Shown: positions 48,593 to 61,128, numbered from the stretch's first letter. The stretch: DNA of 64,000 nt from Lucifuga dentata (GCA_014773175.1 VXCM01000432.1:99786-163785); one strand, 5' to 3'. A program made the numbers and translations. Notes: a model not told the origin generated them from the letters alone.

Positions 48593-49024
48593 GCTGCATT
48601 CAACATAAAGTTGGAACTTGGAATGGCCAACTTCCGACTGGTTAAAGTCAAAGAAAACGTCCCCAACTTGGAATTTCAACTCAGAAAGTCGGGCATGGTT
48701 CCTAACCTTTAATTTAGTATTGATGTCATTTCAATATGGCTGCTCACACTATAAACAGTAATTTCTCTATTTATAAATGAACATTTAGAATAATTTTCAG
48801 CATGCAGATACAGTAACAGGTTAAACATATAACACTGGTGATGCAGTAGCTGTTTTGAATAGGTAAATAACTCATAAATGTTGAAACATAGCTTCTTTTG
48901 GTCCAACAGAGCAAACAAAAGTCTCAATGGAGGCGTCCATGTTGTCTCCTACTTTGTTTATCTCAAACACACGGTGACATAATTCTGAGTTACAGCCTCC
49001 CAATTCTGGTACGACAAACACAGC
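48593..49024 (+). mobile_element. Non-autonomous element, MITE family B, copy 1
   Basis: It shares ordered blocks with 58439-58778 and with the reverse strand of 59812-60236: GCTGCATTCA at the start, TTGGAACTTGGAA, AATATGGCTGC, ACAGTAACAGGTTAAA, AACATAGCTTCTTTTGGTCC and GAGTTACAGCCTCCCAATT. The terminal inverted repeat is weak and no target duplication is clear. There is no coding potential. This is the fullest copy in the window. Confidence 0.65.
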
Positions 49025-49115
49025 CTGACAAATACAGACTATCAGTAGGTGCAGTTAAGTCTGGATCTGGATCCTTTATTTATCTACTGTGTTACGGAAA
49101 CAAAGAAATTAGTCC

Positions 49116-49116
<1 letters not shown>

Positions 49117-49151
<35 letters not shown>
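49117..49151. repeat. (ATT)n microsatellite
   Basis: An uninterrupted trinucleotide run of about 35 bp. The frame across it reads poly-Ile. Confidence 0.9.
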
Positions 49152-49980
49152 GTGCTGTAATGAGTGCCATTCTAGTCTTAGCCTGTAGAGATTCTTTTTC
49201 TTTTTTGCTCTGCCGTATGAAAGAATGAAGCAGTGAAAATTGACTTAACTATGACACAATTTTCAGGTGGGCGCTTAGTTATATTTAAAACCAGTATATA
49301 CACTGAAAACAGAGAAAGAGAGAGTNGAGGGGAAGGCAGCACAAGGTTGCTCTCTGAATGAATTAGGATGTTCTTAATTCCTCAAGGACTGTAAATAGTT
49401 TATTTTCCACTTAATATAAATCAAATGCACATTGAGAAGATCTGATCCGATCCAATTGTGGATTAATATTAATGACATGAAATATGAATGTGGTTTTCCT
49501 AAGCTAGAAATACATTATTAGGGGATACACAAACGCGTAGCAGATTATTGAGATTATTATTGGAGATTATTGTCTCCACCCAGACAAGCAAAACATGTAA
49601 CGCTCTCATCATTTAAGTGCTGCTGCAGACTGTAAAATTACAGTCAGTCATCACAAGAAGCACTGCAGTAATTACTGGAAGGGTATGCACTTATAGCATA
49701 AAAATATCTCCCTGCTTTCTTTTCTGGGTGGTTGTCATTACTGTACTGGGTCTGGAGAGTCCAATAGCTGGTAACGCTCACAGCATCTTTGAGGACAAGA
49801 CAGGAGAACCTTCCCTCCTTCCCCGTCATTTTTCTGCCATATCGACTGCCAACCTGATATTTCACTTTCTGTTATGTGACATTTGGCTGACTGAACAGAG
49901 GTGTCAGGGACAGCCATCACCAAGAGACGAGGCAGAGGAAGGGAGGGGGAAGGAGAGATAGGAGAAAAACAAGGGGGGTN

Positions 49981-50030
<50 letters not shown>

Positions 50031-51259
50031 AAGAAAGAGACTGAAACAGACAATGAAGGAAGGAAAGAGAAAAAGAACTGTCATATCCACCCTTATCACA
50101 GCGGTCTGCGGTTTCCAAATGTCTCTTTTCAAGCGGCAGCGGAGGGTGCATATTAACTTTAATGGTGTGTCTTTGTACACGCTGCTGCTAGGCCATTCAC
50201 GTCCTGCTCACTCTGCAGGCAAACTCCACCACGTCACCACCAACCCAACCCCAAGTCTCACAGCACTACAAATAGTCATCTGCTTATTTTGAACGGAAAT
50301 GTTTCTGTTTCGAAGAGTGTGTTGTGAATTTTTTCGCTGTGATTCTGAATGAGAAGTGAGAGGAATATTGAACAAAAGATTGCTGAATTGTTTATACAGT
50401 GCCACAGATTAGGCAGAGCTCAATTTATTCATTTATTAAAGAGAAAGATTGCAAAATTCCCTTGACTGGCATCATGCACGATCCCTGTAAATGCAGACAC
50501 TTCTGTTGGATAAACTGTCCAGCTGCAGTATCTGAAGCCTGTATTAAGTAGCACTTTTGAAAGCTGTTATGCATTGATAACCTTGAAATCCAGCTTTGCT
50601 GAGTGCTCAGTCTTTGGATGCAATGCTGTAGAAATGTGAGGCAGATAAAACCTTCCATCAGATAAATAAGATGAGCCACCGTTTTGACACTTACCCAGGT
50701 GAAATTTTAATGAAATCCCTACATAAGATATGTGTTAGCATCTGTGCTGTTCCAGGAGGACACACTGAGTCATGAGTGCTCATGTAATATATGTAATATA
50801 TACATGGGATGTGTGAGTACACTTCACATGTATCCAAGGACTAATATGGTTAGTAATAGCACATCATGATTAAGCCCACAAGGGGAAATTTATTGGTCGC
50901 GGAAACATCACAAGTAATGTAAAACAATGAAAACTAGAAGGGAACTCATTAGGGCTTACACCTTCTCCAAGGCCCAATAAGCCAAAACAAATTTTGTCTT
51001 GATCTGCCCAACAAGAAGGAAACTACTATAATATATAATAAACATTTTTCTGGATCGATCTCTACAACTCTGTCAAAACTGTTTGCATGCAACTGCTTCT
51101 GCATCATCTCAGCTACATATTTGTGGTTTTTCATGTTTCTGCCCTATTTGTTGTTGTACAGCAATTTCATTAATATGCCTCCCTGTCCAAGCTTATATTT
51201 TAGTTCATCAGACTTGGATCTGTATTTGGATCTGGATCAAGTTGCATGTATTGATGATC
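49152..51259. other. Unique non-coding sequence with (GA)n
   Basis: It contains N 49326 and a (GA)n array 49981-50029 starting directly after N 49980. Several overlapping frames around 49617-50292 are unrecognised, and those crossing the GA array encode only Leu-Ser repeats. Confidence 0.4.
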
Positions 51260-51393
51260 TATCATGGAATAAATATTACTGATTTGAGAATAGTTTTATT
51301 TTAGAAGAAATTGACAAAAATATCTTNTATCATGGAATAAATATTACTGATTTGAGAATAGTTTTATTTTAGAAGAAATTGACAAAAATATCT
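51260..51393. repeat. Exact 66-bp direct duplicate across N (assembly join)
   Basis: 51260-51325 and 51328-51393 are identical and separated by one T and the N at 51327. Confidence 0.9.
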
Positions 51394-53676
51394 AAAAACT
51401 TCCCTGGGTCATAAACTTCTTTGTAGAGAGAATAACCAGCCACAGGTGGCGCTAGAGTGGGGTGGGGCAAGTTACCATGGACTTTGTAAGCACAAAAACA
51501 TTCAGAACCATTTGTTGCTGAGGCTGAAAATGGAAGGGAGAGCTGCTCTCTGCTAATTTACTGGAGCAACAGTTAGCTACTGCTCACTGTAGTGCTACAA
51601 TATGTTGACTGCTGTTAGCCTTAGCACACTTAGCAAAATTAGCACAGCAGTCATTGACATCTGCAGCAAAGCCCACAGCTAGTAGCAGCTCATGTTGTCC
51701 GCCTGATTGTACTGATCTAAGCCGGTGGAAGGACCATGGCATCCTGTTCTCAGAACTAATCCTGGAAGGAAAAGCTGTGTCTATCTGTCATGATGTGGTA
51801 ATGTTTTCCTGTCTTTTGATATTAAGGGTGTGGACTGGTCCTTTATTTATTTTGACTATGTGAGATGAGCTGAATCCAGCTGAATGACATTTGTAGTTGC
51901 AAATCTAACACTAGCAGTATGTTATATTATTATGCACATTATGCAGTGAGTGTAGCCGATGTACTTCAAAGCTGTAGTCTGTGCATGTGTGACCTGCATG
52001 GATGTCTAAATTTCATTAGCATCCCCTCAGAGTTCTGTCCCCCCTTCCCCGCCCACACACCACCGCCACATACACACAAATTCTGGCACCGCCACGGCAA
52101 ACAGCACATAGCAGACACAGTATTTCATTTCATTACACAGGGAACAGATGACAGTTTAAACCTTGCCATGGAAAAATAAACACAGTTTTGAGAAAAGATC
52201 GGTGTTCAATCAGTACATTGTGATATTCTGAAATTGAAACACAGGCTCTCTTATTGTCCAGAGCATTCCATGAATCAAGATTAAGCTCAACAGGCTGCCT
52301 TTGTAATCTTTACAAGTTAGCTGTCATACTCTTTTGATTGATTTCGTTTCATTTAAGAGTGCATGACAAAGAGGATCCAGTCACAAACATGAAAACGGGT
52401 TTTTCTTAAGGAGATAGAACATAGATTGTGCTTTCTTATAGATTTCTTATGAGTTCTGCCTCTACCTTGAGCTTATTGTATTGTTTTTTCAGAGTAGCTG
52501 AAGCCAGGATTTGTTTCTGCTGTGGACTTTCATTGAGTTTTTTTCAATAAATTCATTGTCGACGTTTGAAGCAGCAGGGTTATGTGGTATAGAGTGCATG
52601 GGAAGAAGTAGAGTATTTTTTTATATAAGTACACACTTCTATAGAGCTGAGTCTTGCTTGAGCATTTTAAGCATCCATATGTCAAATTTGAATACTTCTT
52701 ACTTTAACAAAAAACAGGTCTCACCTTATGTAACCACTTCATTAAAATGTCTGACTTTCCAAAATCAAATCAAATTTGGAGTAGGTACGATCATAAAAAC
52801 AAAAAAAAAAAAAAAAAAANAAAAAAAAAAAAAAAAAAAGGAGAAGAGAAGGAAGACTTCTCAAATCAAAGAGGTACAAGGATGGAACCCCCTCCCAGCA
52901 TAACAATAATGTACTTCTGCTTTTGACAGTTGAAAACATTTAACATCAAAATTTAAGACTTCACAATGGAGTGCCAGAATCCTCATTAAAAAGTCAGTGA
53001 ACAACTAAACCTGCCCATGCTGTTTTCCCTCTGGCAGCTCCATCCCGCTTCATGTCATAATTATAAAACTTGAATGCATGTAGCCAGAGAGCTCAAACAA
53101 ATCCTGATTACAAATAAGACTGGTGCTGTAGCATTCTGCTCTCCAGCGTTTCCTGGAAGTTCTTACCATTGTGAAACATTGGGCATTGACGTCATCACAT
53201 TAGCTAAAAGTTTGCAATGTTGCTGCTAATAAGTAATTTTTGATAAAACATGATTAAAATCAACCTCAAAGCCAGAGGCGTGTTATGTAGTAGCTATTTT
53301 CAGCATAATTTGAATTATTTTATGACCTTTAAACTACACTGAGGCTGCCAGTTTTTCATCTTTCGCTCCTGATCCTCAGCTGATCACATTCCTACCCCAC
53401 CACTTGTCATTCATCTGGATAAACTGCCTAACCTGAATCTGCAAAAGTGGGGATTTATATTTTTCCCAGAGTCCAATCTCCCAGGCTCAACTCAGGACTC
53501 ATCCGTGGTGCTCCCTTTGAATAAAAATCTTTGCCTTCCTTTACCAGGAGTGGTAAACCAATGAGTAGCCATCACAGATGACGGTGAATCCAGTGCAGAA
53601 ATGCCTCAAGATGCAGTTCTTTATAAAATAACTTTTTTTTTTTTGGTGAAAGTGGTAACTTATGTACACCACTTAT
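51394..53676. other. Unique non-coding sequence, possibly with transposon remnants
   Basis: 51540-51670 has GCTAATTTACTGG, CAGTTAGCTACTGC and TGTTAGCCTTAGCACAC, words frequent in fish transposon sequence, but no termini are seen. N 52820 is a poly-A join. A pyrimidine-rich stretch lies near 52037-52068. No exon is recognised. Confidence 0.35.
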
Positions 53677-53719
53677 TAACTCTGATAACTTATTTTTCCA
53701 AAATAAGTTATCAGAGTTA
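53677..53719. repeat. Perfect 20-bp hairpin, 3-nt loop
   Basis: TAACTCTGATAACTTATTTT (53677-53696) is exactly complementary to 53700-53719. The loop is TCC. A partly similar word, GGTAACTTATGTACACC, lies just upstream. No known RNA family is recognised. Confidence 0.85.
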
Positions 53720-54347
53720 GTTGGACCAATTTTAATGCATGTCTCTGTAGGTAGTTTCCATTTGTTTGCTAAGTATCACTTAATTCATAAGATTCATGAG
53801 AAAGTCTTGAAGTTAGTCCATTTGTTTCTTTTTCTCTTTGTTCACTAGAGGGCAGAAAGACATCAAAATCATAGCAACAGAGCCTTGATGTTGCTAATCA
53901 TTTGCAAACAACAACTTGCACATCTAGGCAGAAACAAGGCAACATGAGTATCCCATTGGAATTTCTCTAGGCATCACTCTCCCTTTGGCTTAATCTTAGT
54001 TTCCACCTACTTCTGAGAAAAATATCTGGTTTTTAGCTGAGATGCTTGACTTTCTTCACAAGCCATTCTCTACTGTTTCATGCTGGGCAGGTATCTGTTG
54101 CATATTGAGTATAACCTGAGTACTTGCCAAAAAATGGCTGCCTGTGGGGATGAGAACCACTGGGAGTGAACCATATGCACCGAATGGACAACCAGAGCAA
54201 TTGGCAGAGCTGTGAAGAGTTGGGTGTTAATTCTCAGTGTGCTCAACCATTTACAACCATTTCGCATTATCCAGTCACTGTTAATATTAAAAACAGTTGA
54301 GCTTTATTTTGTGAAATTTGTGGAAAGATGTTAGAAAAGGCCAATTC
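53720..54347. other. Unique non-coding sequence
   Basis: A weak CTCF-like word lies at 53842-53854. Nothing else is recognised. Confidence 0.35.
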
Positions 54348-54416
54348 AGAATAGAATAGAATAGCTTTATTGTCATTATACATAACATATAATGAAATTA
54401 AAATCAAAATCCTTTG
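54348..54416 (-). repeat. 3' tail of a non-LTR retrotransposon or SINE
   Basis: On the minus strand the sequence reads TAATGACAATAAAGCTATTC, followed by ATTCT-type pentamer repeats (AGAATAGAATAGAATAG on the plus strand, 54348-54364). A short tandem repeat directly after a TGACAATAAAG tail is the standard 3' end of fish non-LTR elements. Only the tail is present, as usual for 5'-truncated insertions. Confidence 0.6.
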
Positions 54417-54734
54417 ATTGCAGCTGAATAGGTCTGTGAAGAGTATTTTGGTGATTACATTTTTTGCGTAATGACCTTCAGTGAATCAGATCTATTTTCT
54501 CTTAAACTTACCTACATATGAAAGGTACTGACATGATATCACTCATAACAAAAATAAACAGCAACACGTAGCAGTTTAAAGGTGCCACAGATGCTGAAGT
54601 AGCAGTTAGCATATGCAGAAAAACCAACAAGATAAACAAACAACGCTACAGTACTTACCCATATCTTTGAAAGGCCACATCTGCCAACAATTTAGCTACA
54701 CGGTACTTTTACTTTTTTTTCCTTAAGACTTTAC
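54417..54734. other. Unique non-coding sequence
   Basis: The first part may be further retrotransposon tail sequence. Nothing else is recognised. Confidence 0.35.
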
Positions 54735-54742
54735 TTTGATTG

Positions 54743-55661
54743 TAGGATTCCTCTGCGTTATGGTCTATCACGATATCTATAGAAAATCTGAAAAAAAATA
54801 AAATAATAATGCTATGAGTCAAATTCATCTTTAACTTTGTTTATTGTGCGTTTTATCTCTTTTGGCAAATGAATTACACTCAAAATACGAGTGTAGGGAG
54901 GTGGAGAGAGTCTGTAACCATAACTGTACAAAAGCTACAGNTTACACTCAAAATACGAGTGTAGGGAGGTGGAGAGAGTCTGTAACCATAACTGTACAAA
55001 AGCTACAGAAAGAGCAATAACACTTAATGGATAGTGTAAAGGCAACCAGATGAACTGATAAACAAATCTAACAACCAGGAGAGAGAAAATACTGTCAAAT
55101 CCAACGCCATGATAACTGAGCTTTAACAACACAACTAAGATCTTAATGTAACATTTCCCGTTTCAGGGCTAGCAAACTAACTGCAACTTATTCTCTCTAC
55201 TGTGGTGAAATCTGCAGGATGATGGAGGTGAAGGTGGTAGTTGCTGTCGATCAGCCTTTCTGCAGACTGGGGAGTCTACCGACACCCTGTCTTTTTTACA
55301 GAATCCAAAAAACTCCCACACTGACCAGTTAACTTTTTCGGGTTAGGGTAGAGTGTCTCGCTCTCATCTGTCATCTCCTCCCACATGATTTTGCATGGCA
55401 GGAGGAGCCGCACACTGTAGCCAGCTAGCTAGCTAGCTAGTTACTGCATCATGTATGTGTGTGTCTATGTGTGGCATACACACAGAGACACAAGGAGACA
55501 AAGTGAGAATGAAAAGGAATGGAAATGATTTGAGAGGCACTGGATTATTTACATGATATTATTATATGTACGATATGATGATGGTATTATTAACATGATA
55601 TCAATATTTCATTTTTTAATATCACGGTTATTGTCAATACCAGTATATCGCGACACCCCTA
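54743..55661. mobile_element. hAT-like non-autonomous element
   Basis: The right end reversed begins TAGGGGTGTCGCGATATACT, the standard end of a fish hAT group. The left end TAGGATTCCTCTGCGTTATGG continues with TATCACGATATC and is more eroded. The flanks TTTGATTG (54735-54742) and CTTGATAT (55662-55669) share TTGAT. The interior has no transposase. It contains a CTAG run (55423-55440) and an artificial 67-bp duplicate at N 54941. Confidence 0.6.
54874..55008. repeat. Exact 67-bp direct duplicate across N (assembly join)
   Basis: 54874-54940 and 54942-55008 are identical and separated by N 54941. Confidence 0.9.
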
Positions 55662-55669
55662 CTTGATAT

Positions 55670-58438
55670 TATCTTGAAGTACACTTGTTAAGACTGCGCT
55701 TTTGCCTGAAACCCAAACTATTTTTCATGATAACACCCAGGAAATATTCTGTTTGCTTTCTCACATCACAACTCCTGAGGGCTACATAAGAGCAATGCAT
55801 AAGTATTTTAGTTTTTTTCCTCTGGCAATATTCCCAGTTGTTATTCCAGATATTCCCATTGTCCTGGCATGTTATTTCTGAGTACTTTGTCTATACTTTT
55901 CCCTGAACACTGGTACACTCACACACACATTTTTGCTTATTTTGGCATATTAGACTTCCTCTTAGGACTGTGTGGGTGTGCGGGTGCAGCCAAACTTCAG
56001 GGCTACAGAAGCAGAGAAAAACCTTGTCTTAAAAATCAAATCCTTTTGTCTGACCTGAGTTAACATTGGTGTTACACACAACTTGGTGACCTTCTTCTCT
56101 TGGTTGTCCGTACAGTATATAGTATGAGGAGAGACGCAACAATAAGAAATACCCACGTCTCTTCATGCATGAGCCCAGCTGATATGTTAAGCTTCTAGCA
56201 TAGCCCACGGGTAAGACTCCAAAAGTATTCTCCCCCTAAATAAGAGCTTTAAAAAGTAAATACTGTTTAGCTTTAAGAGCATCTATTTTTGCACATTACA
56301 TGTTCTACCTACTTCATTTTGTCAGTCCTGCTACATGATATAAAATGGATTATCTAACCAGTGTTAACATCACACATAACACAGCGCCTGATTGAACATG
56401 TCAATGAGGCAAATATTGTCATGCAGCCATGCTCCCTCATTCATAAATGCCGGCATCTTTCAGCGTTTGCCCTGAAAGAGGCGTTACTGTAGTATTTCCT
56501 TATTTACATGTTGGGGAAGTGATTCATAACACACTGTCAGCCTGATGGCAAATTTCAGAAGTATGAAATCTGGACGATGTTTTAAACTATTTGCTTCACA
56601 TGTGATAATGATCAATCACATATTTAAGCCCACTCAGTTGATCAGTCAGAGTTTTTAAGTGGTGAGTTTTGATGCAATCTCGCACACATTCTTGCAGCAC
56701 TGCAGCTCTTCCTCAAGCTTATAAAGAGTGGCTCTAAAATATGAAACCGTCATTAACAGGCTAATCTTCATTTCTTTTACCTGTGACAGCCCTAACAACA
56801 TCATGTTGGTAACGGTACAACGCTGCACTGATTAAAATAAAGGAAGCTTTATGAACGAGCTTCAATTATTATGGTGCTTATTTTGCATTACACTGTGTAG
56901 TTACTGTGATTTTTTTTTTTTATGAATTTCCCCCATTAACCCTCCCACATAATGATTTTTTTCATGCTGTTATGTGTGTCCTTGGGTGGTTTTGCCTCAC
57001 CCTTTTACTTTTACTTGTCACCGTCTCTTGTTTCCTCTCTCCAACTCTAAAGAGCTAATATACCTGTGCCAATCAAGACTGGAACTTTAAAAGAAGGAAG
57101 GTGAAGAGGAGAGGAGAGGAGAGAAACCCCGAGAAAGCACACACCTTTATTTTATTACTTTTGGTTTGAGTTGGAGTTTATTGATGCATTGACTGGGTTT
57201 TTGTTCTGGTTATTTCTTCAGGTTTTGGTAGTTTAGGAGGAGAGCCTTGATCTGATGGCCCCTTGTATGGTTGATCTAGAGAGCCTCCCCATCCTGATCC
57301 TATTTGGACTCATTCGTAAGTTTTGAGTTTGCCTTAAAAGATAAATTGAGTCTTGCGGTGGCTTTGATATGTTGGGGGTCTCTATCTCAGCCATTTATTG
57401 TTTTGAGAGGCTGTAACACACATTTAGACTTTGTCTAAGCTTATGTTCTTCCAGTATGAAGGGCAGTAGCTAAATTACAGCATATATGTGATGCATATTG
57501 TTACTCTAGAGTACAGCTTTAATAGTTTGTATTATAGTCACTCAAAACCACTTGGCTTTGAACACAACCAAGAAAATGGCGGCAAAATAACCCTTCCTGA
57601 ACGAATACACACACACACACACTGAAAGGAGATGTGTGGTGGCTGTNGGGGGGGGGGCATCATTCTAACATACTGAAACACATTCAATTCAACCCTCTGA
57701 GATGGCAAGGTAAAAATAAAATACTTCACAAAAGACCCTGAGTCACCTTCATCTGTATTTGTATCCCAATGACATTGTCTTAATTTACTGACTGACAAAA
57801 GAGACGAGGGCATCTATAGAATACTTTGCATTCAGTAATATGAAGAAGCTTCTGCTCCTTCCAATCTGTGCAGAGTTCCTTTAATGAGGCAAATGTTCTG
57901 TCAGGCATCTCCAGCATTTTTTTTTTTTTTTTTTNTTTTTTTTTTTTTTTTTAATGTGTGCTTTGGGATTTGTCTCCTCACAAGGCTTATCAGTAACAAA
58001 CAACGTAATTTGTATTTTCTGAACTTAAAATTTCTTTCTTTTATGCAAAGAGAATATAAATAATAAACTAATTACTATTTATGTGGGTTGAATTTAAGCA
58101 GGCTGGCCTGATTGTATCACATTTCAGGTAATGTGAAAATATGTGCAGCTCCCACCCACGTATCTACTCAAGTGCCAGCAAATAGCACATTATTTCTACT
58201 TTTACAGTTTACCCCACCTGTTAAAACTGTCTGTCACTGAAACGACATTTTCATTATAAATCTTTAACAGCATTTTCTTGGCTGCAAACGTCATAAATCA
58301 ATGTTCTGTTAATGATAAAAGAGATATTAAAAATATGTAGAGACCTTTCTGGTTGTGAACATTAAAGACATACTTACTCGATTTAAATGTCATGTCAGCT
58401 TTTCAGCTCATTGTAACTGCCACATTATGGGAAGTTAT
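55670..58438. other. Unique non-coding sequence with joins
   Basis: N 57647 precedes a 10-base G run and N 57935 lies inside poly-T. No gene or transposon is recognised. Confidence 0.4.
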
Positions 58439-58778
58439 GCTGCATTCATCTTGCACTGGGAACTCAAAATTTCCAACCTCCTACTGGGAAAAGTAAAAAA
58501 AAAACAAAAAAAAACAAAAAAACAAAGCCCCTCAACTCAGAATTCCTACTTGGAAAATCAGGTAAAATTTCTCAAATCTTACCTGACAAAGCTAAAGAAA
58601 AAAAAAAATGGCTCATACATTTTACAACATAGGTTCTTTAGGTCTGACAGCAAAAAAAACAAAATTCTTCACAGGGGCATCCATGTAGTCTTCCACTTCA
58701 TTTAGCTCCAACATGCTGTGGTCATAAATGATGTAATTTGAGTTACAGCTTCCCAATTTTGAAATACCACGAACGCAG
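58439..58778 (+). mobile_element. MITE family B, copy 2
   Basis: The ends are GCTGCATTCATCTTG on the left and CTGCGTTCGTGGTATTTC reversed from the right, a recognisable inverted repeat. Internal blocks AGGTTCTTTAGGTCTGACAG, GGGGCATCCATGTAGTC and GAGTTACAGCTTCCCAATT align with copy 1. It is shorter than copy 1 through loss of the central segment. A-rich runs follow position 58493. Confidence 0.65.
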
Positions 58779-59811
58779 TATTATAATACATGATTATAAA
58801 TACTAAGAAGCCATTTTATCAATGAGGTCCAACTATTCAGCTATGCAAAATGCAAAATGCCTCATTTTTGTGTCAAAGTTGCTCTACACCTGCTTCCAAC
58901 TATAGCACTTTAGAGACGCTCCCTGCCTCATCAGAATAATGAACTCACATGCATCTCATTCAGTAATCACCACTGGTATTTAAGGACTCTTGTCTCTGTT
59001 CCTCGTTGTGAGATATTGAACTTTCTCTGCAGAATCAGCTCCTGGTTTGTTTGACTTTGACCATCTTACTTGATTATATTTTGTGTGACTTGGTTCGATT
59101 CCTTTGGATTCTCTGTGTTAGATTTCCTTTTAATGGCCTCTGATCCAAGGACTGTGCTTTCTGTTTCTTGACCAGTGTACTTCATATAAAATCTGCTCTT
59201 CATTTGGCTCCTCTGAGTCTTTCATTACATTTATAATGACATAAAATGAAATGTAGCTCTAAATTACACTTCAGGTTTTGATTAATATCATTTTATTTAT
59301 TTTTTAAATTATTGTCTTTAGGCTTTAATGGTGTGACTAAAAACTCATCCTGCTATTAAATCATATTTTATTTACATCAGACAAATAACCTCGACCTAAT
59401 ATACTCCAACAACCTTTATTTTTCCTGCATGGACAGTAAATCTTAATTGTCTCTTAGCTGCAACAGCAGCAAAACAAAGGGATAAAAATGCAGCATTTAA
59501 CATTTTACAACAGTTAACATTCTAAAAAAAATTACCACACTTGATTCAAGCACATACTATGCAAATGACAATACTTGACATATTCCATCATATAGATGAG
59601 AGTTTGCCTAAAAGTATATTCAATAATGATAAAAAAATTTGCAGAGGAATCAATATGAGCATAAATTGTTAAATTAGTTAAAGTTTATAAGTTGTTAAAG
59701 TAGGAATAGCTAACAACTATTACTTTGTTTTTGCTGCCACTAAAATCCAGGGTCCCAAATAACATTGCATTCATTATACCTCAGAAATACATCTTTTACA
59801 ACCACCGTGCA
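58779..59811. other. Unique AT-rich non-coding sequence
   Basis: Nothing recognised. Confidence 0.4.
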
Positions 59812-60236
59812 TTCAAGCTAAGCAAAGTGGGAGATAACACTCCCACATGATACTTGCATGAAAACGTTTCTTTTATTTGCTCTGTCAGACCAAAAGAAGC
59901 TAAATTTTAACATTTATGAGCTATTTGCCTTCATATACAGTATGAGCTACCTTTTCAAAACAGCCACTGCGTTGCCAGTGTTCTACATTTAACCTGTTGC
60001 TGTGTCTGCATGCTGATTGATTTAAAGAAACTGCTTCTAAATATTCATTTATGAATAAAGAAGTTACTGTTTGAAGTGCGAGTAGCCATATTGAATGATG
60101 TCAATGCTGAACTCGGGGTTGAAGAAACTTTCCCGACTTTATGAGAAGGAATTCCAAGCTGAAGAGGTATTTTTTGTTTTACTTTTCCAAGTCAGAGGTT
60201 GGAAATTCCGAGTTCCAAGTTTAAGTCAAATATAAC
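59812..60236 (-). mobile_element. MITE family B, copy 3, inverted
   Basis: The sequence is collinear with the reverse complement of copy 1: GTCAGACCAAAAGAAGCTAA, AACATTTATGAGCTATTTGC, TTCAAAACAGCCACTGCG, AACCTGTTGCTGTGTCTGCA, AGTAGCCATATTGAATGATG and TTGGAAATTCCGAGTTCC. The ends are worn. Together with copy 2 it forms an inverted pair about 1 kb apart. Confidence 0.65.
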
Positions 60237-60599
60237 AAAAATACAACATTCACAAAGTTGGACAAAGTTGTTAAGCTTCTATTTGAATTCAATTTGTTCT
60301 CAATTAATGTGAATTTTTTAAAAAAAGTATATAAATTATGTATTCTCTATGACACACCATCTCCACTTAAGTGCATCCAGCAGGAAGAGACTTTTCAGCT
60401 AAAGACAAGACTATTTCAGTACTCTGATGACACTGTAAGAATGTAAGTGTGGTTATTAATTATTTTAATAGTGCAGGTGCTTTATTCATAGAAAAAGACA
60501 TTTGTTACTGCTCTATAAGAGTTGATCTGACTATAATGTTTGGCTATAGCGTACTCTTTGCTCCTTTAGGTGAGTATATTTCAGGAGTTTCTCTCTACG
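60237..60599. other. Unique AT-rich non-coding sequence
   Basis: A frame at 60258-60446 (plus) ends with YSDDTVRM, which superficially resembles a reverse-transcriptase active site, but nothing else supports it. Confidence 0.35.
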
Positions 60600-61128
60600 T
60601 CAGCTCTTCTTACATAGCAGAGGGTTCCTCCTCTGTGACCCTCTTTGTCATCACCTGACACCTGACTCCGGTCGGTCCATGTCTGTCTGTCGGTGCTGCA
60701 GGTACCCCGTGACAGATTAGCATGATCAAGGTCAGCTGGAGAGTGCTGACCTGCGCGAGTCACAGCAAAGGTGAGCGGATGCACCTGCTGGCCTCCTGCA
60801 GATTGATTTAATTAAGGATATGGGCGTGTACGTGCTCCTGTGGCATTTTAAAATCCAAAGGGAAAAACCAACAGGAGAGGGAATGAGAAAGAGGAGAAAA
60901 GAAGAGAAGCCATATGTAATCAAAAGGAGAGTGCTGGGGAATTTATAAATGAGCTTTTAATCTGCATAGAAATAGCTGGGTTACGAAATTGAGCTGTGGT
61001 CTGCACCGTCCAGGCTGATGTATGAGCACATGGTGGGCTCCTCGTACAACACACACCCCCACTTTATTAGAATATGTTTGTCCTTCCAATACTGACCTTA
61101 TTCCCGGCCTTAATTAAACACTCCCTTA
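60600..61128. promoter_or_regulatory. Candidate conserved non-coding block with inverted AGGTCA half-sites
   Basis: AGGTCA (60729-60734) and TGACCT (60747-60752) form an inverted pair of nuclear-receptor half-sites with a 12-bp spacer, wider than classical elements. Nearby are GCAGATTGATTTAATTAAGG and TGAGCTTTTAATCTGC. The block is repeat-free. A regulatory role is inference. Confidence 0.2.

Noticed and set aside
49738..50180. Long minus-strand frames with Leu-Ser repeats
   Set aside because: They are translations of the (GA)n array at 49981-50029 and cross an N.
55423..55440. CTAG tetramer run as a regulatory palindrome
   Set aside because: Simple tandem repetition of CTAG inside a transposon body explains it.
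60258..60446. Frame ending YSDDTVRM as a reverse-transcriptase active site
   Set aside because: The residues upstream do not fit any reverse-transcriptase motif order and the frame stops at once. Four matching residues are not enough.
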